DNA from: Paraescarpia echinospica
Taxonomy: Eukaryota; Annelida; Polychaeta; Sabellida; Siboglinidae
NCBI GenBank assembly: GCA_020002185.1
Contig: CM034537.1
Coordinates: forward strand, 70,982,048-71,046,047
DNA length: 64,000 nt
Direction: 5' to 3'
Each line of letters starts with the position of its first letter. The first letter of the stretch is position 1. The position numbers and the translations under genes were made by a program. Below the pieces are notes generated by a model. It worked only from the letters and a program-made list of their open reading frames with translations. It made no database searches and had not been told where the DNA came from. Below, piece by piece: positions 38,270-51,920 of the stretch.

Positions 38270-41037
38270 GCCACACTGTCCCCTCAGAAAACAACATTCA
38301 GACACACCGGTCATTAGGTTCACTGTCCCACTTTCAGCAGGATATGATGCCACACTGTCCCCTCATTATTCCAGCTCACAAAACAACATTCAGACACCGG
38401 TCATTAGGTTCACTGTCCCACTTTCAGCAGTATATGATGCCACACTATCCCCTCATTATTCCAGCTCACAAAACAACATTCAGACACCGGTCATTAGGTT
38501 CACTGTCCCAATTTCAGCAGTATATGATGCCACACTATCCCCTCATTATTCCAGCTCACAAAACAACATTCAGACACCGGTCATTAGGTTCACTGTCCCA
38601 CTTTCAGCAGTATATGATGCCACACTATCCCCTCATTATTCCAGCTCACAAAACAACATTCAGACACACCAGTCATTAGGTTCACTGTCCCACTTTCAGC
38701 AGCATATGATGCCACACTGTCCCCTCATTATTCCAGCTCACAAAACAACATTCAGACACACCGGTCATTAGGTTCACTGTCCCACTTTCAGCAGCATATG
38801 ATGCCACACTGCCCTCTCATTATTCCAGCTCACAAAACAACATTCAGACACACCGGTCATTAGGTTCACTGTCCCACTTTCAGCAGCATATGATGCCACA
38901 CTGTCCCCTCATTATTCCAGCTCACAAAACAACATTCAGGCGCACCAGTCATTAGGTTCACTGTCCCACTTTCAGCAGTATATGATGCCACACTGTCCCC
39001 TCATTATTCCAGCTCACAAAACAACATTCAGACACCGGTCATTAGGTTCACTGTCCCACTTTCAGCAGTATATGATGCCACACTATCCCCTCATTATTCC
39101 AGCTCACAAAACAACATTCAGACACACCAGTCATTAGGTTCACTGTCCCACTTTCAGCAGGATATGATGCCACACTGTCCCCTCATTATTCCAGCTCACA
39201 AAACAACATTCAGACACCGGTCATTAGGTTCACTGTCCCACTTTCAGCAGTATATGATGCCACACTATCCCCTCATTATTCCAGCTCACAAAACAACATT
39301 CAGACACCGGTCATTAGGTTCACTGTCCCACTTTCAGCAGTATATGATGCCACACTATCCCCTCATTATTCCAGCTCACAAAACAACATTCAGACACCGG
39401 TCATTAGGTTCACTGTCCCAATTTCAGCAGTATATGATGCCACACTATCCCCTCATTATTCCAGCTCACAAAACAACATTCAGACACCGGTCATTAGGTT
39501 CACTGTCCCACTTTCAGCAGTATATGATGCCACACTATCCCCTCATTATTCCAGCTCACAAAACAACATTCAGACACCGGTCATTAGGTTCACTGTCCCA
39601 CTTTCAGCAGTATATGATGCCACACTATCCCCTCATTATTCCAGCTCACAAAACAACATTCAGGCGCACCAGTCATTAGGTTCACTGTCCCACTTTCAGC
39701 AGCATATGATGCCACACTGTCCCCTCATTATTCCAGCTCACAAAACAACATTCAGACACACCGGTCATTAGGTTCACTGTCCCACTTTCAGCAGCATATG
39801 ATGCCACACTGCCCTCTCATTATTCCAGCTCACAAAACAACATTCAGACACACCGGTCATTAGGTTCACTGTCCCACTTTCAGCAGCATATGATGCCACA
39901 CTGTCCCCTCATTATTCCAGCTCACAAAACAACATTCAGGCGCACCAGTCATTAGGTTCACTGTCCCACTTTCAGCAGTATATGATGCCACACTGTCCCT
40001 TCATTATTCCAGCTCACAAAACAGCATTCAGACACCGGTCATTAGGTTCACTGTCCCACTTTCAGCAGTATATGATGCCACACTGTCCCTTCATTATTCC
40101 AGCTCACAAAACAACATTCAACCACACCGGTCATTAGGTTCACTGTCCCATTTTTTGCAGCATATAATGACACACTGTCCCTTCATTATTCCAGCTCACA
40201 AAACAACATTCAAACACACCGGTCATTAGGTTCACTGTCCCACTTTCAGCAGGATATGATGCCACACTGTCCCCTCATTATTCCAGCTCACAAAACAACA
40301 TTCAGACACACCGGTCATTAGGTTCACTGTCCCACTTTCAGCAGCATATGATGCCACACTGTCCCCTCATTATTCCAGCTCACAAAACAACATTCAGGCG
40401 CACCAGTCATTAGGTTCACTGTCCCACTTTCAGCAGTATATGATGCCACACTGTCCCCTCATTATTCCAGCTCACAAAACAGCATTCAGACACCGGTCAT
40501 TAGGTTCACTGTCCCACTTTCAGCAGCATATGATGCCACACTGTCCCTTCATTATTCCAGCTCACAAAACAACATTCAACCACACCGGTCATTAGGTTCA
40601 CTGTCCCATTTTTAGCAGCATATGATGACACACTGTCCCTTCATTATTCCAGCTCGCAAAACAACATTCAGACACCGGTCATTAGGTTAACTGTCCCACT
40701 TTCAGCAGCATATGATGCCACACTGTCCCTTCATTATTCTAGCTCACAAAACAACATTCAGACACCGGTCATTAGGTTCACTGTTCCACTTTCAGCAGCA
40801 TATGATGCCACACTGTCCCTTCATTATTCCAGCTCACAAAACAACATTCAACCACACCGGTCATTAGGTTCACTGTCCCATTTTTAGCAGCATATGATGC
40901 CACACTGTCCCTTCATTATTCCAGCTCACAAAACAACATTCAGACACACCGGTCATTACGTTCACTGTCCCACTTTCAGCAGCATATGATGCCACACTGT
41001 CCCCTCATTATTCCAGCTCACAAAACAACATTCAGAC
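38270..41037. repeat. 90-bp minisatellite (copy 1, ends at gap)
   Basis: About 30 copies of a 90-92 bp unit (tgatgccacactgtcccctc, 'attattccagctcacaaaac', 'aacattcagacaccggtcat', 'taggttcactgtcccacttt', 'cagcagtata'). Block duplications are visible: the unit series around 38680-39000 recurs around 39670-40000. It is cut by the N gap at 41038. Confidence 0.95.
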
Positions 41038-42037
41038 NNNNNNNNNNNNNNNNNNNNNNNNNNNNNNNNNNNNNNNNNNNNNNNNNNNNNNNNNNNNNNN
41101 NNNNNNNNNNNNNNNNNNNNNNNNNNNNNNNNNNNNNNNNNNNNNNNNNNNNNNNNNNNNNNNNNNNNNNNNNNNNNNNNNNNNNNNNNNNNNNNNNNNN
41201 NNNNNNNNNNNNNNNNNNNNNNNNNNNNNNNNNNNNNNNNNNNNNNNNNNNNNNNNNNNNNNNNNNNNNNNNNNNNNNNNNNNNNNNNNNNNNNNNNNNN
41301 NNNNNNNNNNNNNNNNNNNNNNNNNNNNNNNNNNNNNNNNNNNNNNNNNNNNNNNNNNNNNNNNNNNNNNNNNNNNNNNNNNNNNNNNNNNNNNNNNNNN
41401 NNNNNNNNNNNNNNNNNNNNNNNNNNNNNNNNNNNNNNNNNNNNNNNNNNNNNNNNNNNNNNNNNNNNNNNNNNNNNNNNNNNNNNNNNNNNNNNNNNNN
41501 NNNNNNNNNNNNNNNNNNNNNNNNNNNNNNNNNNNNNNNNNNNNNNNNNNNNNNNNNNNNNNNNNNNNNNNNNNNNNNNNNNNNNNNNNNNNNNNNNNNN
41601 NNNNNNNNNNNNNNNNNNNNNNNNNNNNNNNNNNNNNNNNNNNNNNNNNNNNNNNNNNNNNNNNNNNNNNNNNNNNNNNNNNNNNNNNNNNNNNNNNNNN
41701 NNNNNNNNNNNNNNNNNNNNNNNNNNNNNNNNNNNNNNNNNNNNNNNNNNNNNNNNNNNNNNNNNNNNNNNNNNNNNNNNNNNNNNNNNNNNNNNNNNNN
41801 NNNNNNNNNNNNNNNNNNNNNNNNNNNNNNNNNNNNNNNNNNNNNNNNNNNNNNNNNNNNNNNNNNNNNNNNNNNNNNNNNNNNNNNNNNNNNNNNNNNN
41901 NNNNNNNNNNNNNNNNNNNNNNNNNNNNNNNNNNNNNNNNNNNNNNNNNNNNNNNNNNNNNNNNNNNNNNNNNNNNNNNNNNNNNNNNNNNNNNNNNNNN
42001 NNNNNNNNNNNNNNNNNNNNNNNNNNNNNNNNNNNNN
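41038..42037. other. Assembly gap (1000 N)
   Basis: Exactly 1000 Ns, a placeholder length, between the 90-bp array of copy 1 and the 40-bp array of copy 2. Open frames spanning it are meaningless. Confidence 1.
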
Positions 42038-44093
42038 ACAACAGGCTAACATCACCGTGACGCGTGCTTCCTCTTACACAACAGGCTAACATCACCGTGA
42101 CGCGTGCTTCCTCTTACACAACAGGCTAACATCACCGTGATGCGTGCTTCCTCTTACACAACAGGCTAACATCACCGTGACGCGTGCTTCCTCTTACACA
42201 ACAGGCTAACATCACCGTGACGCGTGCTTCCTCTTACACAACAGGCTAACATCACCGTGACGCGTGCTTCCTCTTACACAACAGGCTAACATCACCGTGA
42301 CGCGTGCTTCCTCTTACACAACAGTCTAACATCACCGTGACGCGTGCTTCCTCTTACACAACAGGCTAACATCACCGTGACGCGTGCTTCCTCTTACACA
42401 ACAGGCTAACATCACCGTGACGTGTGCTTCCTCTTACACAACAGGCTAACATCACCGTGACGCGTGCTTCCTCTTATACAACAGGCTAACATCACCGTGA
42501 CGCGTGCTTCCTCTTATACAGCAGGCTAACATCACCGTGACGTGTGCTTCCTCTTATACAGCAGGCTAACATCACCGTGACGTGTGCTTCCTCTTACACA
42601 GCAGGCTAACATCACTGTGACGTGTGCTTCCTCTTATACAGCAGGCTAACATCACCGTGACGTGTGCTTCCTCTTACACAACAGGCTAACATCACCGTGA
42701 CATGTGCTTCCTCTTATACAACAGGCTAACATCACCGTGACGTGTGCTTCCTTTTATACAACATGCTAACATCACTGTGACGTGTGCTTCCTCTTATACA
42801 GCAGGCTAACATCACTGTGACGTGTGCTTCCTCTTATACAACAGGCTAACATCACTGTGACGTGTGCTTCCTCTTATACAACAGGCTAACATCACCGTGA
42901 TGTGTGCTTCCTCTTATACAACAGGCTAACATCACTGTGACGTGTGCTTCCTCTTATACAACAGGCTACAACACGTGGCTAACATCACCGTGACACGTGC
43001 TTCCTTCTTACACTTAACAACAGGCTAACATCACCGTGACACGTGCTTCCTCTTACACAACAGGCTAACATCACCGTGACACGTGCTTCCTCTTACACAA
43101 CAGGCTAACATCACCGTGACACGTGCTTCCTCTTACACAACAGGCTAACATCACCGTGACACGTGCTTCCTCTTACACAACAGGCTAACATCACCGTGAC
43201 ACGTGCTTCCTCTTACACAACAGGCTAACATCACCGTGACACGTGCTTCCTCTTACACAACAGGCTAACATCACCGTGACACGTGCTTCCTCTTACACAA
43301 CAGGCTAACATCACCGTGGCACGTGCTTCCTCTTACACAACAGGCTAACATCACCGTGACACGTGCTTCCTCTTACACAACAGGCTAACATCACCGTGAC
43401 ACGTGCTTCCTCTTACACAACAGGCTAACATCACCGTGACACGTGCTTCCTCTTACACAACAGGCTAACATCACCGTGACGTGTGCTTCCTCTTACACAA
43501 CAGGCTAACATCACCGTGACGTGTGCTTCCTCTTACACAACAGGCTAACATCACCGTGATTTGTGCTTCCTCTTATACAACAGGCTAACATCACTGTGAC
43601 GTGTGCTCCCTCTTACACAACAGGCTAACATCACTGTGACGCGTGCTTCCTCTTACACAACAGGCTAACATCACCGTGACGCGTGCTTCCTCTTACACAA
43701 CAGGCTAACATCACCGTGACACGTGCTTCCTCTTACACAACAGGCTAACATCACTGTGACATGTGCTTCCTCTTATATAACAGGCTAACATCACTGTGAC
43801 ATGTGCTTCCTCTTATATAACATGCTAACATCACTGTGACATGTGCTTCCTCTTATATAACAGGCTAACATCACTGTGACACGTGCTTCCTCTTATATAA
43901 CAGGCTAACATCACTGTGACACGTGCTTCCTCTTATATAACAGGTTAACATCACCATGACACGTGCTTCCTCTTATATAACAGGCTAACATCACTGTGAC
44001 ATGTGCTTCCTCTTATATAACAGGCTAACATCACTGTGACATGTGCTTCCTCTTATATAACAGGCTAACATCACTGTGACATGTGCTTCCTCT
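42038..44093. repeat. 40-bp minisatellite (copy 2, starts at gap)
   Basis: Same array as 28157-30523, entered mid-array at the gap. Marker variants keep order (e.g. the 'acagtctaac' unit at 29001 and 42321), but copy number differs by about 250 bp. An irregular stretch lies at 42960-43020. Confidence 0.95.
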
Positions 44094-44183
44094 TCCAGTG
44101 AAACTACCTAAAACACTTCCATGCTGATCACTTGCCATAAAATCTTTGATATGCACAAAACAACTCCCCTTTCCTTTGGTTTT

Positions 44184-44282
44184 CTAGTTGACCTTGACAT
44201 TGACACGACCTTCACCTTCAATCATCAATGTCATACCAGTGGTGTCAACACAGGCCTTATGCACTGTCATGGTCTCGGAGCC
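44184..44282 (-). CDS. FCSK: FCSK terminal exon (copy 2)
   Basis: Same as 30614-30712. Confidence 0.85.
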   Translation of the reverse strand, partial: GSETMTVHKACVDTTGMTLMIEGEGRVNVKVN

Positions 44283-47200
44283 CTGCAGAAATGTCGGAAC
44301 GAATAAATATGCATAAAGGAACATGCACTTAAATTAAATTAAAAAAATTTTAACAGCTGGATACAACGGTAATAAAAGGCATGGAAATGGCATAAATGGA
44401 CAGTTTTAATTCAATCAATGTGCATCTGCAGTACTGTCCACTTTTTAAACTGCTTCTACAGCATCTTAATTGGGTGCTATGATGCCATATTGGGTTTTCA
44501 TGGTGAAAAAGTTTACTTTGCAGGGTGACCTATAATTATACACCCATTTTGAAATAATTTTGCATAGACCTCATTGGAAAAACTGAACAAATATAGGTGA
44601 AAACCATGACTTTTCATAATGTTCTTGTTAAATGCCACCCTTCAGTACAATATGTAAATAAAATTAACAAAAATAAAAAGGTATTTTATAAAATATGATA
44701 TGACAAATCTGAGATTTTTTTAAATCGAGAGAATGTTTGAAAAATGAGAAATGAGTGAGAGTCTACAAAATTCTGTGTTTGTGTGATGCAACAAACTATG
44801 ACTGCATGGCATCTCTCACCTGAAGACTGCCGATGAGTTGGTGGACGAGGTCGGTCATGTCGGGCTCTTTCATGAGGAGGTAGACGAAGCCGCCCCCTCC
44901 CGCCCCTGCCATCACACACCCCAGGGTGTGTTCCCTCAAGAGGGACATCATCTGGGAGACGACCTGGGGCTCACACCCTGGTGCCATCATTTTCTTCTGC
45001 TGCCAGTACATGTCCATGCATCGCCCCACCCCTGCCAGGTCGCCTAGCAACAGCAACATCAACAATAAAAGTAAAGGTAAGTTTTTATATAGCGCAGTAT
45101 CCAGTCCTCCGGACTGTGCAAAGTGCTTTACCCTTTACTCCATGGCAGAGCTGTTCAACCGAACACCATCTCAACTTCTCTGGGAAGAATTTAGCCATGC
45201 TGCAATTAATGCGCTTGCCTATCTGGAGCAATGTAGAGTGAACGAACTTACCCAAGGTTCGACACTGCAGGACAGGATTTGAACCCGGGTTCTCTCGCTC
45301 AAGAGTCCGAAGCTCTAGACACGACACCACTGTGCTCCACATAAATACAATACACCAATACACTGGAGCAGTTCCTGATTTCACGATGTTAGTGTTTGTG
45401 TTTCTCTTGACAGAGAGGAATCGAATTAATCTTGGTCAACTAACAATAACAAATAACAACTTTTTGTGTGTGCATTTGCTGTAGTTGCACCCAAAATCTG
45501 AAATCACATTCCCACCCTAAACATACGGTAGTCTCTTGTTCTATTGGTGTCTCTTGTGCATCCACATTCTTGGTTTTGCCTTATGATTCTTGTACGTTGT
45601 TCTTCTGAGTTCAGGCACTTGTGGATAAAGGCTCTATAGACATCTATTATTATAATATTAACTACTTAAATAGTGCATCCAGTCCTTACGAGGGGGGGAC
45701 ATCACCCTGTTCAAATGCCCTATCTCACTCACCCTATTCAAATGCCATATCTCACTCACCCTGTTCAAATGCCCTATCTCACTCACCCTACTCAAATGCC
45801 CTATCTCACTCACCCTACTCAAATGCCCTATTTCACTCACCCTGTTCAAATGCCCTATCTCACTCACCCTGTTCAAATGTCCCATCTCACTCACCCTGTT
45901 CAAATGCCCTATCTCACTCACCCTACTCAAATGCCCTATTTCACTCACCCTGTTCAAATGCCCTATCTCACTCACCCTGTTCAAATGCCCTATCTCACTC
46001 ACCCTGTTCAAATGTCCCATCTCACTCACCCTGTTCAAATGCCCTATCTCACTCACCCTACTCAAATGCCCTATTTCACTCACCCTGTTCAAATGCCCTA
46101 TCTCACTCACCCTGTTCAAATGCCCTATCTCACTCACCCTGTTCAAATGTCCCATCTCACTCACCCTGTTCAAATGCCCTATCTCACTCACCCTACTCAA
46201 ATGCCCTATTTCACTCACCCTGTTCAAATGCCCTATCTCACTCACCCTGTTCAAATGCCCTATCTCACTCACCCTGTTCAAATGTCCCATCTCACTCACC
46301 CTGTTCAAATGCCCTATCTCACTCACCCTACTCAAATGCCCTATTTCACTCACCCTGTTCAAATGCCCTATCTCACTCACCCTGTTCAAATGCCCTATCT
46401 CACTCACCCTGTTCAAATGCCGTATCTCACTCACCCTGTTCAAATGCCCTATCTCACTCACCCTACTCAAATGCCCTATTTCACTCACCCTGTTCAAATG
46501 CCCTATTTCACTCACCCTGTTCAAATGCCCTATCTCACTCACCCTGTTCAAATGCCCTGGCACACTGCCATGCATTGTCCACCAAGTTGTCTTCTGTTGT
46601 CACCGTCGTTGGATCGCGAGCGTACCAGTTCCTGATGACATTCTACAACATAACAGGAACAGATCTTGAGACACACTCAAGCAGGGAAATCAACGGAACT
46701 ATAGAGTATAAAGTGCTGTAAAATATCATAAAAGTCATTCATAAAGTCAGTAAAGGAAATTCATATTTATTAACAATAAATGTAGAAGTATGAGGAACTA
46801 TATGTTTTAATGCATAGTTTGTTGAGATTTCTTGTCGACAGTAAAAAGACGCAAGTTCTCCTTGCTTGGCACGTCACAATTCCACCTCAGAAACAATCAC
46901 GCAAGACACTATAGGGGAAGAGAAGATGGCTAGATACCATCATCTAGTGGTCCTGACTACTCCTACTGACCCTATTACAGTACATTCTTACCTGCAATAA
47001 GTACTTACCTGTAGTAAGTTCTTAACTGCAGTAAGATCTTACCTGTAATAAGTTCCAACCTGTAATAAGTTTTTACTTGTAAGTAATTACCTGTAGTAAG
47101 TTCTTACCTGTACAAGTTCTTGCCTGCAGTAAGTTTCTACCTGTAGTAATTATACACCTTAATTACACACCCTAATTATACATGCAGTAAGTTCTTACCT

Positions 47201-50200
47201 GTACCCCGGTAGTAAGTTCCTACCTGTAGTAAGTTCTTACCTGTAGTAAGTTCCTACCTGTAGTACGTTCTTAACTGTACTAAGTTCTTAAAAAACTAGG
47301 CGAAATGAACCTTTTTTTATTCCCAATCTGAATTAAATATAATCTAAAAATAGTGTCCTGATATTCAACTAATTTTTAACCTCCTCAATCACCCTTTTCA
47401 AGGCCCCTTTTGGTCGTGGTTTTCTGTACATTTTCTGCACAGTTTGTTGGGACACCTAGCAGTCATTGTGACATCACCGCAGGTAGCATCACTAGGATTT
47501 AGCATGGTGCGCATCTATACTAGGTTAGTTTTTTAGGCCATTCCAAAAATGCAGTCACAGAATTTAATATTTTTTATATCACCGGAAAGATAATACACTT
47601 ATCTACAAGACTGTCGCTGGATGTACCCAGGATTTGTTTTGAGTTATTGCAATTTGAACATTGCGAGTGTTTAATCCTGCAATGTATATGCAGCAACGAA
47701 TATAATGCAAGGTTGAGCGATGTCCAAATGGCAATAACTCAAAAGGTTAACACAATTCCTGTGTACATCCAGCAACAAACTTGTAGATAAGAATGTTATT
47801 TTTATGGTGATATCAAACATTTTTTTAAATTCTGCGATTGCAGTTTCATGTAGAGTTAGAAACAACAGGCCACATCGTCACTCGCAGTGAGAAAGGATAG
47901 GGTGTGCTCAGCGGCCCTGCCTGTGGTGATGTCAGCAACGTCTGACACACAAATGACCATGTTTTAGTGGGCTTAGTGACATGAGTTTGCAATGAAATTT
48001 TAAAAGTCTTTGAAACTTTGTATACTTAAACTTAATACTCTTGTCAAATAATGTGCCAAATATGTTGATTAGAGTATTAAGTTTATGTATAGAAAGTTTC
48101 AAAGACATTTTAAATTTCATTTCACTTACTCTTTAACTGTAGTAAGTTCCTACCTGTAGTAAGTTCTTACCTGCAGTAGGTTCTTTCCTGTAACAAGTTC
48201 TTACCTGTAGTAAGTTCTTACCTGCAGTAGGTTCTTTCCTGTAACAAGTTCTTACCTGTTGTAAGTACTTTCATGTAAACATTCTTACCTCTACAAGTTC
48301 TTATCTGTAGTATGTTTTTACCTGTACATGTTCTTACCTGTAGCAAGTTCTCACCTGTACAAGTTCATACCTGTTGTAAATATTTACCTGTAGTAAGTTC
48401 TTACCTGTAGAACATTCTCACCTATACAATTTCTTCCAGATGGGAACTTACTCCAGATGAGTAATTAAAATAAATGTTCTTATCTGTAGTAATTATTCAC
48501 CTGTGGTAAGTTTAGTAAGTTCCCATCTGTAATTATTCTTACCTGTAGTACTTACTCACATGGAGTAAGGTCCAATCTGTACAAGTTCTTATTTGTATTA
48601 ATTACTCACCTGTAATACATTTCCATCTGTATAACTTATTACCTGTAGTAGTTACTCACCTGGAGTAAGGTCCAATCTGTACAAGTTCTTATTTGTATTA
48701 ATTACTCACCTGTAATACATTTCCATCTGTATAACTTATTACCTGTAGTACTTACTCACTTGGAGTAAGGTCCAATCTGTACAAGTTCTTATTTGTATTA
48801 ATTACTCACCTGTAATACATTTCCATCTGTATAACTTATTACCTGTAGTAGTTACTCACCTGGAGTAAGGTCCAATCTGTACAAGTTCTTATTTGTATTA
48901 ATTACTCACCTGTAATACATTTCCATCTGTATAACTTATTACCTGTAGTAGTTACTCACCTGGAGTAAGGTCCAATCTGTACAAGTTCTTATTTGTATTA
49001 ATTACTCACCTGTAATACATTTCCATCTGTATAACTTATTACCTGTAGTACTTACTCACTTGGAGTAAGGTCCAATCTGTACAAGTTCTTATTTGTATTA
49101 ATTACTCACCTGTAATACATTTCCATCTGTATAACTTATTACCTGTAGTACTTACTCACTTGGAGTAAGGTCCAATCTGTACAAGTTCTTATTTGTATTA
49201 ATTACTCACCTGTAATACATTTCCATCTGTATAACTTATTACCTGTAGTAGTTACTCACCTGGAGTAAGGTCCAATCTGTACAAGTTCTTACCTGTATTA
49301 ATCACCCACCTGCAGTAAGTTCTTGGCGAGGCGAGTCTTGCCTGTGTAGACCAGTAGGAGGCGGTCATTGAAAGCTTGGACAGTCTCATCTGAGATGGTT
49401 GGGAAGGTCAACTCAATGTGAAGGGGCAGTTCTGGCTTCGAGTGACCAATCTTGATCCCAGGGACGAGCCCCCCGATCTGATCCTGCCAACCCCCTCCCG
49501 TTGTCAACATCTGCTCCAGGTTCAGTACCTAAACATGACATCAAATGACACTAACTGACACCATATGACACTGATGACACCAATGGAAACCAATGTGACC
49601 TTGAGTGACACCAATGTGACACTGAATGACACCAACATGACACTGATTGACACCAATATGATATTGAATGACACCAACATGACACTGAAATACACCAATA
49701 TGATGATTGAATTGAACAAGACACCAAGTGACATACATCCTACTATTTTGTGTATTATTGTGCATGCGTGTGTGTGTGTCTGTGTGTGTGTGTGTGTAGG
49801 TGTGTGCATTTGTATAACTAATTTTATCTTTTTACAAGCATTAATTAGTGAAAGTTGACTGCCTATATCAATATAATAAAATATCAATTTTAATAAACCA
49901 CAATTATAAATGTAATCATTATATCAATTATGGACACTGATCTTGCAATAAAGCATTCAATATTTGTGCAAAACAGTTAAATTAAGCAGATAATAGTAAC
50001 AAATACATTTTAAAAATTGGTTCATCAAAACATGTTTGGTCAGTAGAGATATTAATATTGATTTAGTTTAAACTACATAACATTATTTGAAAATAAAATG
50101 ATGAAACTACGTTTTGACAGATGAAATAACAAAACAAGCTGCACCAAGCAGTCAGTGTTAGCAATAAATGACTAGATGTTAAACCTACTGCATGGTTGAG

Positions 50201-51075
50201 AGAACTCAGGTCATACGTCCGACCAGAGACCGTCCACAGCACTGCAATGACTGCTCCTGCCAGGATACTGCTAGTACCCAAGCCTGTCAACAGTGTACTC
50301 TTTATGACTCATTTTATCACCATATTACAATATATAAAAATACTTTTAATCACCCTCTTTAATAACATGGACGTTCTGCTATGTATTTAGTTAATTAACT
50401 ATTTATAAATTTAATGATATATTAATTTTCTAATAACTTTTGTCTTGAAGAATTTACTTTTATGAGTAAGCATGGCTCATCACTAAACAACTAAAGTAAG
50501 CAAGAAATTGATGGATCCAGTACATCGCTTGGCTATGTCAAAATCAAAATTATACATGTGACCTTTTTGCTTCGCCAAAAAGGTTTACATAAGTAACATA
50601 TGTTCATCATATTACCAGTACATCTACCAAATCAATGTTTCCCGCATGCAATTCTTGCTTGAAAAACTTTGCCTTCTGTTTAGTCATAAAGAAAAAATTG
50701 TGGACAAAATATACAACAGAATGTCCAAATGCTCCACGCGATCAGTGTCCAGTTTTGATGACTTGGCAGACTTTGTTGCTAGGCAACAAATCATGCGATG
50801 GATTGGTCAACTGAGATCATGTGACTTGCCTGAGCCATGGGGCAGGAAGGACCAGGTGTACAACTCAAACCCTCCCTTGTACTTCTCCGCCAACTGTTGC
50901 GACAGACATGCAGTGCATGATGGGAAGTCAATGATGCCAGCGCAGCAGAATGCAGCCTTGAGAAGTGCTCCTGCAAAGAGAGGCTTCGATGATGAGATCG
51001 CATGAAAGTAGACTTCAATGAAGTAATCATATGTGACTGATCTCAGTTGGATCTCAAGGTTTTTCATTTGCTCAA
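44184..51075 (-). CDS. FCSK: FCSK: L-fucose kinase, C-terminal six exons (copy 2)
   Basis: A second complete set of the same six exons: 51075-50830, 50283-50189, 49528-49310, 46642-46543, 45043-44820 and 44282-44184. The reading frames, the GC donor and all exon-coded peptides are identical to copy 1. The offset is constant at 13570 bp up to the 27-bp array and 13651 bp beyond it. I saw only one intronic substitution (an A/T run near 30776/44347). Either this is a very recent tandem duplication or, more likely, one locus assembled twice around the gap. It does not add upstream FCSK exons. Confidence 0.9.
44820..45043 (-). CDS. FCSK: FCSK exon with glycine motif (copy 2)
   Basis: Same as 31250-31473. 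Confidence 0.92.
45073..45340 (-). mobile_element. tRNA-derived SINE (copy 2)
   Basis: Same insertion as 31503-31770, duplicated with the block. Confidence 0.8.
45701..46558. repeat. 27-bp minisatellite at FCSK exon end (copy 2)
   Basis: About 32 copies, against about 22 regular ones in copy 1. The far border also differs: here 'ccttacgagggggggacatc' leads straight into regular units, while copy 1 has 350 bp of C/T-rich degenerate repeats. A five-unit block (with the 'tgtcccatctcact' variant) is repeated four times. Open frames of 305-366 residues are repeat artefacts. Confidence 0.93.
46543..46642 (-). CDS. FCSK: FCSK exon at the 27-bp array (copy 2)
   Basis: Same as 32892-32991, with the same GTGAGT donor. 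Confidence 0.88.
46980..49301. repeat. 17-bp / 100-bp array with fold-back insertion (copy 2)
   Basis: Counterpart of 33329-35650, with fold-back element at 47292-48137 and the 100-bp periodic part at about 48542-49301. Unlike the 27-, 40- and 90-bp arrays it has the same length in both copies. Confidence 0.9.
49310..49528 (-). CDS. FCSK: FCSK exon (copy 2)
   Basis: Same as 35659-35877. Confidence 0.93.
50189..50283 (-). CDS. FCSK: FCSK exon with ATP-loop motif (copy 2)
   Basis: Same as 36538-36632. Confidence 0.92.
50830..51075 (-). CDS. FCSK: FCSK exon with GC donor (copy 2)
   Basis: Same as 37179-37424, including the GCAAGT donor. Confidence 0.9.
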
Positions 51076-51388
51076 CTGATCACAACAATAAAACACAGAC
51101 TACAATGACAACAGATGAGCTGTTGTGAGTATCAAGTTGTGGTGATATCAAGTTGTGGTGAATATCAAGCCATTGACTTTCTCGGCTTATGTCCTGGGCC
51201 CAGTGTCATCAGCAAGGCAAATATTTAACAACTAGGTGGCACCACTTGATTACACCAATAAACTAAGTACAAATTCTGGTCATAAGTATAGAGAACGCCT
51301 TGTCCTCTCTTTGGGCAACCAGTCTGCCTGATCTCTTGCTGATGATCTTATCCCTGTATCTCTTCGATTCCTCCTTGCCAACAACTAA

Positions 51389-51493
51389 AGGTAAGTTCTT
51401 ACATAGAGCAGTATCCTGTCATTAGGACTGCTCAAAGCACTTTACTCCACATGACCAACACTTGGAATGGACATGCTCTCATGACAAACACAA
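51389..51493 (-). mobile_element. SINE 3' fragment (copy 2)
   Basis: Same as 37738-37842. Confidence 0.7.
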
Positions 51494-51920
51494 ACCGCAC
51501 CTGTAGTGATTTATTATAAACATATCATATTAGCCTATTATGTCCCATTTTTAAGCCATATGAAATTTTTTAACAAACAAAATATATCTGGTATATGTAT
51601 TATTACTATAAGTTACACCAACAAGTTTTAACTTATTGGCATTTATATTAATTTATACTATTTGTTGTAGATTATATAACACGTTTTAGCAGAATGATGT
51701 TGATATTTGCAATGTATGATTATGATATTTATCTTAATTAACAAAATCATTTACTTTCACATCAACATTATTGAAAAAAATGTAAAAGCCTGTACAAAGA
51801 AAAGGGTTTTTAGGTCCTTCCTAAAACATCCAGAGTCTTATTGCATCCACAATCCAAACGGAACCAAGCAGTACCATTGGCTATTGTTCCATGTTATGAC
51901 TTGACATCGATGCATATGAT

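Noticed and set aside
40962..42095. Open frames of 345-377 residues made mostly of X
   Set aside because: They are translations of the 1000-N gap.
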